From assembly GCA_016713175.1 (NCBI GenBank), contig JADJPQ010000013.1:1-64000 (forward strand): DNA of 64,000 nt, in the 5' to 3' direction. Of the stretch, positions 17,988 through 26,075 are shown piece after piece. The notes beneath the pieces are model-generated. The model searched no databases and had not been told where the DNA came from. It saw only the letters and a list, made by a program, of their open reading frames with translations. The DNA is from Planctomycetota bacterium. GTDB taxonomy: Bacteria > Planctomycetota > UBA1135 > UBA2386. Position numbers and translations under genes: made by a program. Position 1 is the stretch's first letter; every line of letters begins with the position of its first letter.

Positions 17988-18779
17988 ATGACCCTTCGCA
18001 CCGCCACGCTGGCCGCGTTGCTCGCGGCGCTGACCACCGCCGCTTGCGGCGTCGGCAGCCGTCCTGACACACCGCCCATTCCAACCGTCGAAACCACCAT
18101 GCCCACCCCCGCATCCAACGCGGCGATGCCGATCCGTTCGCCGGCCACGACTCCACCCGTCACCGCGACGTTGTCGACCGCGACGTTCGCGCTCGGTTGA
18201 TTCTGGGGCCCCGACTCGCAGTTCGCGAGTCTGCCCGGTGTCGTCCGCACGCGGGTCGGCTACGCCGGCGGCAGCACACCGTCACCGACCTACCGCTCGA
18301 TCGGCGATCACACCGAAGCGCTGCAGGTCGACTTCGATCCGGCGGTGATCCCGTACGACCGGCTGCTCGAGTTCTTCTGGCAGAACCACGAGCCTTGCGA
18401 GAAGGCGTGGTCGCGGCAGTACCAGGCGATCCTGTTCTTCGGCGATGCCTCCCAGCAACAGGCCGCGCAACGCTCGGCGGCGAAGGTGCACGAGGCGGAG
18501 GGGCAGACGATCCGGACCGAGGTCGTGCCGTTGACGAAGTTCTTCGTCGCCGAGGACTACCACCAGAAGTACGCACTGCGGCAACAGCGCGAACTGATGA
18601 CGCAGCTGCGGCAGTTCTTTGCCGATGAAGCCGAGTTCCGCGAATCGCCGCTGGCGGCGAAGTTGAATGCGTATTGCGCCGGGGACTTGCGGTTCGAGGA
18701 TCTGCGCGCCGCGATCGCGCCGCTGGGGTTCGAGGCGCTTGGCAATGGTTCCCTGCGGGGAATCCGGCGCGCCGGCTGA
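17988..18779 (+). CDS. msrA: Selenoprotein peptide methionine sulfoxide reductase MsrA, lipoprotein (Sec at TGA 18198-18200)
   Basis: A 263-residue MsrA read through one in-frame TGA. The start MTLRTATLAALLAALTTAACG is a lipoprotein leader (Cys19 or Cys20 region), placing the enzyme outside the cytoplasm. The TGA is codon 71 and gives FALG-U-FWGPDSQF, exactly where MsrA enzymes have the catalytic Cys of GCFWG. The same frame continues with GYAGG (Tyr92), DHTEALQVDFDP (Glu110), a WxxH-type segment (EFFWQNHEP), RQYQAILFF and AEDYHQKY, all MsrA landmarks, to a second TGA at 18777. No frameshift is needed. A SECIS-like hairpin follows the TGA. A Cys in NAYCAGD near the C-terminus could be the resolving thiol. 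MsrA reduces methionine-S-sulfoxide. The alternative of a mutation or read error is less likely, because the hairpin fits and the flanking frame is intact. Confidence 0.9.
18198..18237 (+). promoter_or_regulatory. UGA-Sec codon and candidate bacterial SECIS hairpin in msrA
   Basis: The TGA at 18198-18200 is followed by a perfect 7-bp stem, GACTCGC (18213-18219) with GCGAGTC (18225-18231), closing a 5-base loop AGTTC (18220-18224). Below it, GGGC (18206-18209) can pair with GCCC (18233-18236), across an asymmetric internal loop of CCC against T. The apical loop begins 20 bases after the TGA and has G as its second base. Known bacterial SECIS elements lie just after the UGA inside the coding region and have a G among the first loop bases, so geometry and loop agree. 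It would recruit SelB carrying Sec-tRNA. The pairing was found by eye and not scored against a model. Confidence 0.75.
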
Positions 18780-19376
18780 TCAGCCCGCCGCCCCCTTCCG
18801 CGCCACGCCCGCCGTCACACAGAACCGCAGCGCCTCTTCCACACTCATGTCCACGCGCCGCACCTTCTCCTGCGGCACGATCATCGTGAACCCGCCGAGC
18901 TGATAACTCATCGGCAGATACACCGCGACCTTGCCGCTGCCGACCTCCGGCAGGTCCGCGAACTCCTCGCGCGTCAGGAACCCGATCTGTTCGAAGCCCT
19001 CTTCGTGCCGGACGATCACCACCTGCTTGAACGGCCGTTCCTCCTGATCGCCGAACAGCCGCACGACATCGACGATCATCCCATACACCGACTTGACCAC
19101 CGGGATCTTCGCGACCAGCGCCGTCAGCCGCGCATACACGGTCCGCACGACGAACGAGTACATCAGCAACCCGACCAGCAGGATCGCCGCGATCGCGACC
19201 GTGAAGCCGAGCACCGGCGAGTAGTTCTCCTCCCGGATGAACAGCGTCAGCAGCTTCTTCAGCAACTGTTCGCAGCCGACGACGGCAGCCCACACCAGAT
19301 AGCCAGTGAGCGCGAGCGGCAGGATCGCCGCCAGCCCGCGCAGGAACAGCTTGCCGAGGGTCTTCACGTCCGCCAT
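18780..19376 (-). CDS. DUF502 family membrane protein
   Basis: A 198-residue integral membrane protein starting at MADVKTLGKLFLRGLAAILP. It has two membrane helices (about residues 10-30 and 50-75) and then the DUF502 core: VAKIPVVKSVYGMIVDVVRL, FKQVVIVRHEEGFEQIGFLT and a GKVAVYLPMSYQLGGFTMIV strand region. Length is normal for the family. DUF502 proteins are of unknown function. The stop codon lies directly against the msrA stop on the opposite strand, leaving no room for a separate terminator. It diverges from the YjbR/MmcQ gene with only 34 bases between the starts. Confidence 0.9.
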   Translation of the reverse strand: MADVKTLGKLFLRGLAAILPLALTGYLVWAAVVGCEQLLKKLLTLFIREENYSPVLGFTVAIAAILLVGLLMYSFVVRTVYARLTALVAKIPVVKSVYGMIVDVVRLFGDQEERPFKQVVIVRHEEGFEQIGFLTREEFADLPEVGSGKVAVYLPMSYQLGGFTMIVPQEKVRRVDMSVEEALRFCVTAGVARKGAAG

Positions 19377-19410
19377 TGTCGCCGACCGGCCACCAGAGGC
19401 CCGAACGAAG

Positions 19411-19908
19411 ATGCACAACCGCCGCACCCGCGAGAGTTCGACCTGCAGGACGCTGCGCGAAGCCGCGCTGCGCTTCCCGCTCGCCACCCAGCACGAGCCG
19501 TGGGATCACTACGCGATCAAGGTCAAGAACAAGACGTTCGTGTTCCTGGCCGATGGCGAGGAGGGCTTCTCGATCTCGTGCAAGCTCGCCGATTCGCTGG
19601 CAGATGCGAAGACTCTGCCGTTCGCGGCGCCGACCGGCTACGGGCTTGGCAAGAGCGGGTGGATGACGGCGTCGTTCGGCGAGGCCGGCGATGCGCCGAT
19701 CGCGCTGCTGCTGCGGTGGATCGACGAGAGCTACCGGTTGATCGCGCCGAAGAAGGTGGTGGCGACGATGGCGACGGCCGGCAAAGTCGCGACCATCGGG
19801 GCAGGCGGAGTGTCGCGAAAGGCCAGGTCAACGGCCGGCGCCACCACGGGTGGCAAGAGCCGCAAGGGCAAGACCGCCAAGCCGAAGACCGCCTCGCGAC
19901 GGCGGTGA
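19411..19908 (+). CDS. YjbR/MmcQ-family protein with basic tail
   Basis: A 165-residue protein. Residues 1-115 form an MmcQ/YjbR-like domain: LREAALRFPLATQHEPWDHYAIKV (bridging residues), then KTFVFLADGEEGFSISCKL and a WIDESYRLIAPKK ending, the usual CyaY-like DNA-binding-like fold of this family. The last 45 residues are a Lys/Arg/Ala/Gly/Thr-rich tail (KSRKGKTAKPKTASRRR) that would be disordered and could bind nucleic acid. Function is unknown. It starts 34 bases from the divergent DUF502 gene. Confidence 0.8.
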   Translation: MHNRRTRESSTCRTLREAALRFPLATQHEPWDHYAIKVKNKTFVFLADGEEGFSISCKLADSLADAKTLPFAAPTGYGLGKSGWMTASFGEAGDAPIALLLRWIDESYRLIAPKKVVATMATAGKVATIGAGGVSRKARSTAGATTGGKSRKGKTAKPKTASRRR

Positions 19909-20218
19909 TGGTCAGTTCGGTCGAGGGCGCATCCCGTCGACCAGTTCGTCGACCGACAGGCCGCCCAGCGCTCGGTGCCTGTTCGCCGCAAAGTCGCCGG
20001 TGCCGCCAGTCCTGCGGTCCAGCGTCAGGTAGCCGACCGCACCGTCTGGGCCACGACCCCAGCCAGCATACGCGACGAATCGAGTTGTCCTGCGGCCGAG
20101 ACGACCCTCGCCGGACCCGCCATGCTGTGGACGCCCGTTCCCCGGGGGCCGAAAACCAACCGTGTCGGGTATCCTTCTTGCTAGGCGCGCGCCCACGCCC
20201 AACCGCGGCTCCCCAAAA
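19909..20218. other. 310-base intergenic stretch with an unassigned minus-strand reading frame
   Basis: No confident gene. On the minus strand a frame ending at 19912 reads protein-like (FVAYAGWGRGPDGAVGYLTL, then RHRALGGLSVDELVDGM). It has no in-frame ATG before it runs into the antisense of the Pro-rich gene at 20219, so it could be a short gene with an unusual start or the tail of a decayed one. The plus-strand promoter of the gene at 20219 should also lie here; no clear -35/-10 pair was seen. Confidence 0.3.
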
Positions 20219-21991
20219 ATGCGAAATTGGTCGATCGTGTTCCTGTTCGCCTGCTTGCTGACCGGCACCGGCCTGCTCGCCCAGAAGCCGAGCGTGAAGC
20301 CCAACCCGCGGCCGTCCGCGGGCTCCCCGGCACCAGCTCCTCGACCGGCGCCGCGACCGGTGTCGACGCCCGCACCATCGGCCCCCCGGCCGGTGGCCAC
20401 ACCGCGTCCTTCAGCGCCGCGTCCTTCCGCACCTGCACCCGTCGACACCCCGCGTTCGCGCCCGACGCCGCGCAGCAATCCAGCGCCGATTCCGACCGCG
20501 CCCCGGGGCACACCGACGCCACGAAGCTCCCCGGCACCGATCGACACCCCGCGAACGCCCGGCGTCGCGCCGCGCAGTTCTCCGCGCAGCAATCCACGTC
20601 CGGTCGGCGGCACGCCGACGCCGGGCGTCCGTTCGAGCCCCAATCCGTGGTCACCGGTTCCGATCGACGGCGGCACCACCCCGACGCCGCGTAGCCCAGG
20701 CTCGGACCTGCCCGGTGTGGCCCCGAAGCCCAACCCGCGGCCTGCCGTTGGCGGCCCGGTCCGCGGCCCTGGCGACAGCAAGGCCCGCGACAATCGCTAT
20801 GTGCCGCCGAAGCTCGTGCCGAGTGATCGTCCGGTCAAGACCGATGACCTCGCCGCGCGCTTCCGGCCGCGCACCGATGTGACCCCGCGCGCCACGCCGC
20901 GACCGACCGTCAGCCCACGCTACTCGCCAGCACCCGCCGCGCCGCGCCCGGGCTCGGTCACCGTGACCGCCAATCCGCGCACCGGTGGGCGCGACCTCCG
21001 GCCGATTCCTGCTGCCGCCGCAGCGCCGCGACTGAACCCGCGCGCAACGCTGCCGGCCAGCCAGCGCGCGCGCACGACGATCGACTACGGCCGCCTCCGC
21101 CGTTCGACGCTGCTCGGCGGCGTCTGCACGCCGAGTTGGTACCGCAGTTCGTGGTACGACAACTGCTACGACCCGTGCTGGAGCAGCAGTCTCAGTTGGT
21201 GCTTTGGTTCGAGTTCTTTCGGCTGGGGCTTCAGCACCTGGTACCCGTGGCACTGCTACGACACGTACCGTTGGCATCGCGGCTGGTCGCACTGCTGGAC
21301 CGACACCTGGTGCCGGCCGTCATGCCTGACGACCAGCTACTGGTGGTGGCCGTCGACGGTCTATTGCCCGACCGTGCTGTACACGACGCCGGTCTACAGC
21401 GAGATCGTCGTCGCCGGCGAACGCGTCGCCGAACCGGCGCCACGCCGCGAACCGACGCCCGAAGAGCTGGCCGGCAAGTACGTCGATCTCGGCGACTTCT
21501 ACTTCCGCGAAGGGCGCTTTGCCGAGGCCGTCGATGCCTACCTGCGCGCCAAGACCTACGCGCCGGATGACCCGTCGATCCACTTCCTGCTCGCCGATGC
21601 GACATTCGCGTCCGGTGACTACCACTACGCCGCGTTCCTGGTCGGCGAGGCGTTGCGGCTCGACCCGGCGATGGCCCACGTCACCACCGACAAACGGCTG
21701 GCCTACAAGGACGTCGCGGTGTTCGAAGCGCAGATGGCGACGCTGCAGCGCTACCTCGCCGACAAGCCGTACGACGCGATGGCGCACCTGCTGCTCGGCT
21801 ACAACTACCGACTGTCCTTGCGGCCGGCCGACGCGCTGAAGGCCTTCCGCCGGGTGCTCGAGATCGATCCTGGCAGCCTGGCCGCCAGCACGTTCGTCAA
21901 GGCGCTGACCGAACCCAAGCCGGCGGGCGCCGATGCCATGGGTCCGCCGCCGGCACCGCCGGCCGTCGGCGGCCCGGTCGACGACAAGTAG
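20219..21991 (+). CDS. Exported Pro-rich / Trp-Tyr-Cys-Ser-rich / TPR protein
   Basis: A 590-residue exported protein beginning MRNWSIVFLFACLLTGTGLLAQ, a clear signal peptide. Residues 22-290 are low complexity, dominated by Pro, Ser, Thr, Arg and Ala (PRPSAPRPS-like repeats). Residues of about 298-395 form an unusual patch packed with Trp, Tyr, Cys and Ser, with about eleven Cys and many aromatic residues; YWWWPSTVYCPTVLYTTPVY is its end. The last 180 residues are TPR-like helices (GDFYFREGRFAEAVDAYLRA and GYNYRLSLRPADALKAFRRV). The frame runs upstream to a GTG at 20162, but the leader fixes the ATG. Function unknown; a cell-surface or envelope scaffold is plausible. Confidence 0.75.
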   Translation: MRNWSIVFLFACLLTGTGLLAQKPSVKPNPRPSAGSPAPAPRPAPRPVSTPAPSAPRPVATPRPSAPRPSAPAPVDTPRSRPTPRSNPAPIPTAPRGTPTPRSSPAPIDTPRTPGVAPRSSPRSNPRPVGGTPTPGVRSSPNPWSPVPIDGGTTPTPRSPGSDLPGVAPKPNPRPAVGGPVRGPGDSKARDNRYVPPKLVPSDRPVKTDDLAARFRPRTDVTPRATPRPTVSPRYSPAPAAPRPGSVTVTANPRTGGRDLRPIPAAAAAPRLNPRATLPASQRARTTIDYGRLRRSTLLGGVCTPSWYRSSWYDNCYDPCWSSSLSWCFGSSSFGWGFSTWYPWHCYDTYRWHRGWSHCWTDTWCRPSCLTTSYWWWPSTVYCPTVLYTTPVYSEIVVAGERVAEPAPRREPTPEELAGKYVDLGDFYFREGRFAEAVDAYLRAKTYAPDDPSIHFLLADATFASGDYHYAAFLVGEALRLDPAMAHVTTDKRLAYKDVAVFEAQMATLQRYLADKPYDAMAHLLLGYNYRLSLRPADALKAFRRVLEIDPGSLAASTFVKALTEPKPAGADAMGPPPAPPAVGGPVDDK

Positions 21992-22060
21992 CGCGCGCAG
22001 CGACCGCTGCAAAACGACTGACCGGAACAGGTACCGCTGCTAGGCTTGCGGGCTTCCCCC

Positions 22061-23236
22061 ATGCCACGCCGCATCGACACCTATCTGAAGGACCTCGTCG
22101 CCGAGGAGAAGTTCGCGTTCTACGAGTCGGTCCGTGATTTCGCCGACGCCGAGATCGCACCCAAGCTGCTGCACTGGGAACGCGAACACGTGCTGGTGCC
22201 GGACGAGTGCATCCAGCGGATGGGTGAAATGGGCCTGTTCGGCCTGCCGATCGCCGAGACCTACGGCGGCCAGGGCGGCGACCACACCGACCTCGTGTTG
22301 ATGGGCCTGGCGGTCGCCTACCACAGCCAGTCGGTCGCGATCACGCCCGGCGCGGCGCTGTCGCTCGGCGCCAAGCCGCTGCAACTGTGCGGCACCGAAG
22401 CGCAAAAGCGCGCGCACCTGCCCGACCTGGCGACCGGCAAGCGGATGTTCGCCTTCGGCCTGTCGGAGCCCGGTCGCGGCAGCGACGCCGCCAATCCGGA
22501 AGTGACCGCGGTCAAGAAGGGCTCCGGCTGGGTGATCTCCGGCGAAAAGTGCTGGGCCACCAACGCCCACTGGGCCAGCCACGTCGTCGTGCACGCGCTG
22601 ACCAACACCAACGGGCCGAACGGCAAGCGCTCGACCTGCTTCATCGTCCCACGCAACCAGAAGGGCGTCTTCTACCAGGAGATGAAGGGCAAGAAGGTCT
22701 GGGAACAGTCCTCGACCGGCTCGGTGATGTTCGACAACGTCGAGGTCCCGCACGAAGCGATCCTCGGCGCCGAGAACGACGGCTTCAAGGTCATGGTCAC
22801 CACGCTGAACGGCGGCCGGCTGTTCATCGCCGCGCTGGCGCTCGGCTCGCTGGCGTTCGCGCTCGACAAGTGCCGCGTCTACGCGGAAGAGCGGATCCAG
22901 TTCGACAACAAGCCGATCGGCCGCTTCCAGCGCGTGCAGGACGTCATCGTCGACATGGACATCGCGCTCGAGCGTGGCCTGACCTGGCTGCTGCACTGCT
23001 GCCGGCTCTACGACCAGGACCGGCTGTCGCGCGAACAGGCGGCGAAGGTCAAGGTCGATTGCAGCCGCACCGCCAGCGACCTGCTGGTACTGGCGATGGA
23101 GATCTGCGGCGGCGTGTCGTGCTTCGATGAGTTCGGGCTGATCCGGCACCACAACGACCTGTTCGTCACACGCGTCGGCGAAGGTTCCAACTTCGCGCTG
23201 AAGGACCTGATCGTCCGGCCGCTGCGCGGCAACTGA
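22061..23236 (+). CDS. Acyl-CoA dehydrogenase
   Basis: A 391-residue FAD-dependent acyl-CoA dehydrogenase, full length for the family. The signature GLSEPGRGSDAANPEVTAVK is followed by VISGEKCWATNAHWAS, the flavin/substrate-binding sheet. The C-terminal domain contains EICGGVSCFDEFGLIRHHND and VGEGSNFALKDLIVRPL, in which the Glu of GEGSN aligns with the catalytic base of YEGTSQ-type members. It oxidises an acyl-CoA to the 2-enoyl-CoA and passes electrons to ETF. The start MPRRIDTYLKDL was preferred over a codon 15 bases earlier. The gene stands alone between a TPR protein and a convergent sugar kinase, so the substrate cannot be told from context. Confidence 0.93.
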   Translation: MPRRIDTYLKDLVAEEKFAFYESVRDFADAEIAPKLLHWEREHVLVPDECIQRMGEMGLFGLPIAETYGGQGGDHTDLVLMGLAVAYHSQSVAITPGAALSLGAKPLQLCGTEAQKRAHLPDLATGKRMFAFGLSEPGRGSDAANPEVTAVKKGSGWVISGEKCWATNAHWASHVVVHALTNTNGPNGKRSTCFIVPRNQKGVFYQEMKGKKVWEQSSTGSVMFDNVEVPHEAILGAENDGFKVMVTTLNGGRLFIAALALGSLAFALDKCRVYAEERIQFDNKPIGRFQRVQDVIVDMDIALERGLTWLLHCCRLYDQDRLSREQAAKVKVDCSRTASDLLVLAMEICGGVSCFDEFGLIRHHNDLFVTRVGEGSNFALKDLIVRPLRGN

Positions 23237-23293
23237 CGCCGCTGCCGAACGCGCCGCGCCGCGCCCCCGGTCGAGCGGCCGCGCGTCCTGATC

Positions 23294-24481
23294 TCACGCC
23301 GCCGGCAGTTCGCCCGGCCCCATGCCCGCACGCAGCACATCGAAGGCCGGCTGCACGCCAAACCGCGCCTCGAACACCGGCGCCACCGCCGCCGCAACCT
23401 TGTCGGCGAGCCCCGGCCGGATCAACGCGATCGCACAGCCGCCAAAACCCGCACCGGTCAGCCGCGCGCCGAACACCCCTTCACAGCCACGCGCCGCATC
23501 GGTGATCAGGTCGAGTTCGTCGCAGGACACCTCATAGTCGATCGCCGTCGACCGGTGACTCAGATCGAGCGCCGCCCCGAGCGCGCCATAGTCGTGCCGC
23601 CGCAGCGCCGCCGCCCCCTTCGCGATCCGTTCCATCTCGGTCACCACGTGCCGCGCCCGCTTGAACAGCACTTCGTCCATCGCATCGCGCGCCTGCTCGA
23701 CATCGCTCAACGAGTACTGCGCCAGGTGCGGCAGATCGCGAACGTGCGTGCGCAGGATCTCGTGCGCCGTCGCGCACTGCGCCACCCGTTCATTGAAGCC
23801 GGTCTTCGCCAGCCGCCGCGGCTTCTTCGTGTCCATCACCAGCACCTCGCACGCCCTCGGATCGAACGGCACATGCTCGTAGCGCGGCCCGGCACAGTGC
23901 AGCAGCAGCACCTGGCCCGGGCGCCCGAGCGCCGACGCGAACTGATCCATGATGCCACAGCGCAGCCCGACGTAGCCGTTCTCGGCACGATGGGCCAACA
24001 GCGCGAGTTGCAACCGATCGAGTTGCGTGCCGTGCAGCGCATCGAGCGCGACCGCGGTGACCACTTCGATCGCCGCCGACGACGACAGGCCGGACGCCAT
24101 CGGCAGATCGCCGCCGACCACCAGTTCGAAACCGGCGTTCAACCCGGACTTCTCGCGGAAACAGTGCCAGACACCGAGCGGATAGGCGCCCCAGCCCTGC
24201 CCTTGCTGCGCGCGATTGCCGATCGCGCCGGTCGCCACCTCCAGCGTCAGATCCTGGTCCAGGCTGCACAGCCGGATCCGGCCGTCGGTCGTCAGCCGCG
24301 CGGCTGCGTAGAGGCCGCGATCCACCGCCATCGGCAGCACGTCGCCACCGTTGTAGTCCAGGTGCGCGCCGACCAGGTTGATGCGGCCCGGCGCGAAGAA
24401 CAGGCGCGGCTCGCCCTGGTAGCGGTCGCGGAACTTCGCGGTGATCGCGGCGACGAGGCGGGCGTTGGCGCGGGCGGTCAT
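23294..24481 (-). CDS. Galactokinase-family GHMP sugar kinase
   Basis: A 395-residue GHMP kinase of galactokinase type. The N-terminal signature reads GRINLVGAHLDYNGGD, the ATP-binding motif PMASGLSSSAAIEV, the catalytic-Asp segment CGIMDQFASALG and the C-terminal motif LTGAGFGGCAIALI, all in the expected order and spacing. Galactokinase phosphorylates galactose at C1 in the Leloir pathway. In the first motif the usual GEHTDYN has become GAHLDYN: the Glu that contacts the sugar is Ala while the Asp is kept, so the substrate may differ. No other Leloir gene is nearby. The start MTARANARLV was chosen as the first codon giving a family-like N-terminus. Confidence 0.85.
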   Translation of the reverse strand: MTARANARLVAAITAKFRDRYQGEPRLFFAPGRINLVGAHLDYNGGDVLPMAVDRGLYAAARLTTDGRIRLCSLDQDLTLEVATGAIGNRAQQGQGWGAYPLGVWHCFREKSGLNAGFELVVGGDLPMASGLSSSAAIEVVTAVALDALHGTQLDRLQLALLAHRAENGYVGLRCGIMDQFASALGRPGQVLLLHCAGPRYEHVPFDPRACEVLVMDTKKPRRLAKTGFNERVAQCATAHEILRTHVRDLPHLAQYSLSDVEQARDAMDEVLFKRARHVVTEMERIAKGAAALRRHDYGALGAALDLSHRSTAIDYEVSCDELDLITDAARGCEGVFGARLTGAGFGGCAIALIRPGLADKVAAAVAPVFEARFGVQPAFDVLRAGMGPGELPAA

Positions 24482-24585
24482 GCAACTCGGGTCGGCGATG
24501 CTACCCGGGAGCCTGCAGTTCCCGTCATCCGTTACGCGCTGGTTGGTCGATGCTATACCCTTGGCCGACCGCTGAACTGATGCCC

Positions 24586-25722
24586 ATGCGCTGGAACCTC
24601 GCCTCGTCATCGCTGCTTCCGACCAGCCTTTGCCTCTGCCTCCAGCTCTGCTTCGCTGGCGCCAGCACTCGCGCCACCGCCCAGCAACCGGCGCCGCCCG
24701 CGGCGGGTCCGTCGCCGCAGTCGCAGAACGAGACGCCCACGGCTTTGCCGTTCGTCACGCTGCAGTGGCCGAAGGACAAGGCGACCGCGATCGCGACGAT
24801 CGGCGGCAAGCACCTGACGCTGCAAGCGCTGATCGACCACCTCGACGAACGACACTTCCCTGGCCTGCGCAAAGCGTTCGATGAGCCGCAGCGCGCCGAG
24901 ATCCATCGCTACCTGACATCCGACCTGATCGCCGTCTGGGTGCGCCACTTCGCCGACCTGCACGCGCTGCGCGCCGAAGCCGAGTCGCGCAAGGTCGACA
25001 CCGGCAAGGCCGAAGCCACGTGTGCCGCGGCACTGAAAAGCGCGTTCGAAAGCTGGCTGCAAGGCTACGTCGACAACCTGCGCGAACAGGGTCATCCGAC
25101 CGAACTGTCGCAGCAGCGGGTCAATCGGCTGCTGGCCGACTTCCAGCTCCGTCAGGGCCTGGCGTGTGAAGTGCAGGGCTGGCTCGATCTGATGGAACCC
25201 GACACCTACACCAACGCGCAGCTCGGTGATTTCTACAAGGACTACCCGCGCTACTTCGGCGGCAGGTTGAAGTTCGCGCACATCCTGATCCAGCACCGCG
25301 ATCCCGGCACCGGCATCCTGCTGACCGAACAGAAGCGCGCGGCGGCGTTGGCGCGCCTCAGTGAAGTGCAGGCGCGGGTCCGCGCCGAAGGCGCCGACTT
25401 CGCCGAGATCGCCCGGCTGTTCTCCGAAGACAATCGGACGGCGCCCCACGGCGGCCTGCTCGAAGGCGTGCACCGCTTCGACGAGGGTCTGCCGGCAGCC
25501 CTTTGCCGCACCGCGTGGAGCCTCGCCGATGGCGAGACCAGCGATGTCGTCGAGAGTCAGTACGGACTGCACGTCGTCCACCGGATCGAGTGCGACCAGC
25601 GGCAGTTCTTCATCCTGACCGAAGGGGCTCTGCCGACGGTCCGGCTGGTCATGCGGCGCGCGATGCAGGAGAACCTGCTGTTCGGCGCGCGCGAACGCTA
25701 CCGCGTCGAACTGAAGCTGTGA
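24586..25722 (+). CDS. Exported parvulin-type peptidyl-prolyl isomerase (PpiC/SurA-like)
   Basis: A 378-residue exported protein. The start MRWNLASSSLLPTSLCLCLQ gives a signal peptide; a codon 6 bases earlier is equally possible. Residues of about 60-220 are a helical SurA-like chaperone part, including RHFPGLRKAFDE-type helices. Residues of about 225-345 form a parvulin domain: KFAHILIQHRD, FAEIARLFSEDNRTAPHGG, and ESQYGLHVVHRIECDQR with the family His. It should isomerise prolyl bonds and chaperone outer-membrane or secreted proteins. It is a second parvulin in the window (compare 1882-2328). It diverges from the galactokinase gene. Confidence 0.88.
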   Translation: MRWNLASSSLLPTSLCLCLQLCFAGASTRATAQQPAPPAAGPSPQSQNETPTALPFVTLQWPKDKATAIATIGGKHLTLQALIDHLDERHFPGLRKAFDEPQRAEIHRYLTSDLIAVWVRHFADLHALRAEAESRKVDTGKAEATCAAALKSAFESWLQGYVDNLREQGHPTELSQQRVNRLLADFQLRQGLACEVQGWLDLMEPDTYTNAQLGDFYKDYPRYFGGRLKFAHILIQHRDPGTGILLTEQKRAAALARLSEVQARVRAEGADFAEIARLFSEDNRTAPHGGLLEGVHRFDEGLPAALCRTAWSLADGETSDVVESQYGLHVVHRIECDQRQFFILTEGALPTVRLVMRRAMQENLLFGARERYRVELKL

Positions 25723-25731
25723 GCCCTCGCC

Positions 25732-26004
25732 TCAGCGCGCGAATTCCTGCCAGACCAGCAGCCAGAACGGGTTGATCAACGTCCACAAGATCGCCCAGAA
25801 GCGGAACGATGACTTGACGGTCTTGTGGCGGAACAGCGACATCGCCAACCACGCCCCGACCCACCCGGTCGCGAACAGAAGCCACAGCAGATGCGCCTCC
25901 GGCACGCGCCGTCGACCGCGACGCGCGCAGAACTTGTCCCAGCCGTAAAGCACGAAGGCGACGGCGTTGGCGAGCAATACGAGCAACCAGACCCAGTCGG
26001 GCAT
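25732..26004 (-). CDS. DUF1294 family small membrane protein
   Basis: A 90-residue protein with three or so membrane helices, starting at MPDWVWLLVLLANAVAFVLY. The family marker YGWDKFCARRGRRRVPEAHL, then LLFATGWVGAWLAMSLFRHK and a final helix, matches DUF1294, whose members are often about 90 residues. Function is unknown. The stop is 9 bases from the end of the convergent parvulin gene, and the start lies 71 bases from the divergent threonine dehydratase gene. Confidence 0.9.
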   Translation of the reverse strand: MPDWVWLLVLLANAVAFVLYGWDKFCARRGRRRVPEAHLLWLLFATGWVGAWLAMSLFRHKTVKSSFRFWAILWTLINPFWLLVWQEFAR

Positions 26005-26075
26005 CGCCGCATCATCGAGCCTTCGACCCGGCGGGGCAATCGCGACGCCGCGCGGCAACCGCTAACCTGCCGCCC

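Noticed and set aside
18198..18200. MsrA TGA as a sign of global TGA reassignment (Trp or Gly code)
   Set aside because: TGA ends many other genes in the window at exact ATGA/GTGA overlaps, and Trp or Gly would not replace the catalytic Cys; Sec is the fitting reading.
17736..18200. The MsrA N-terminal frame as a separate small gene
   Set aside because: It ends inside the most conserved MsrA motif and the same frame continues with the rest of the enzyme, so the two parts belong together.
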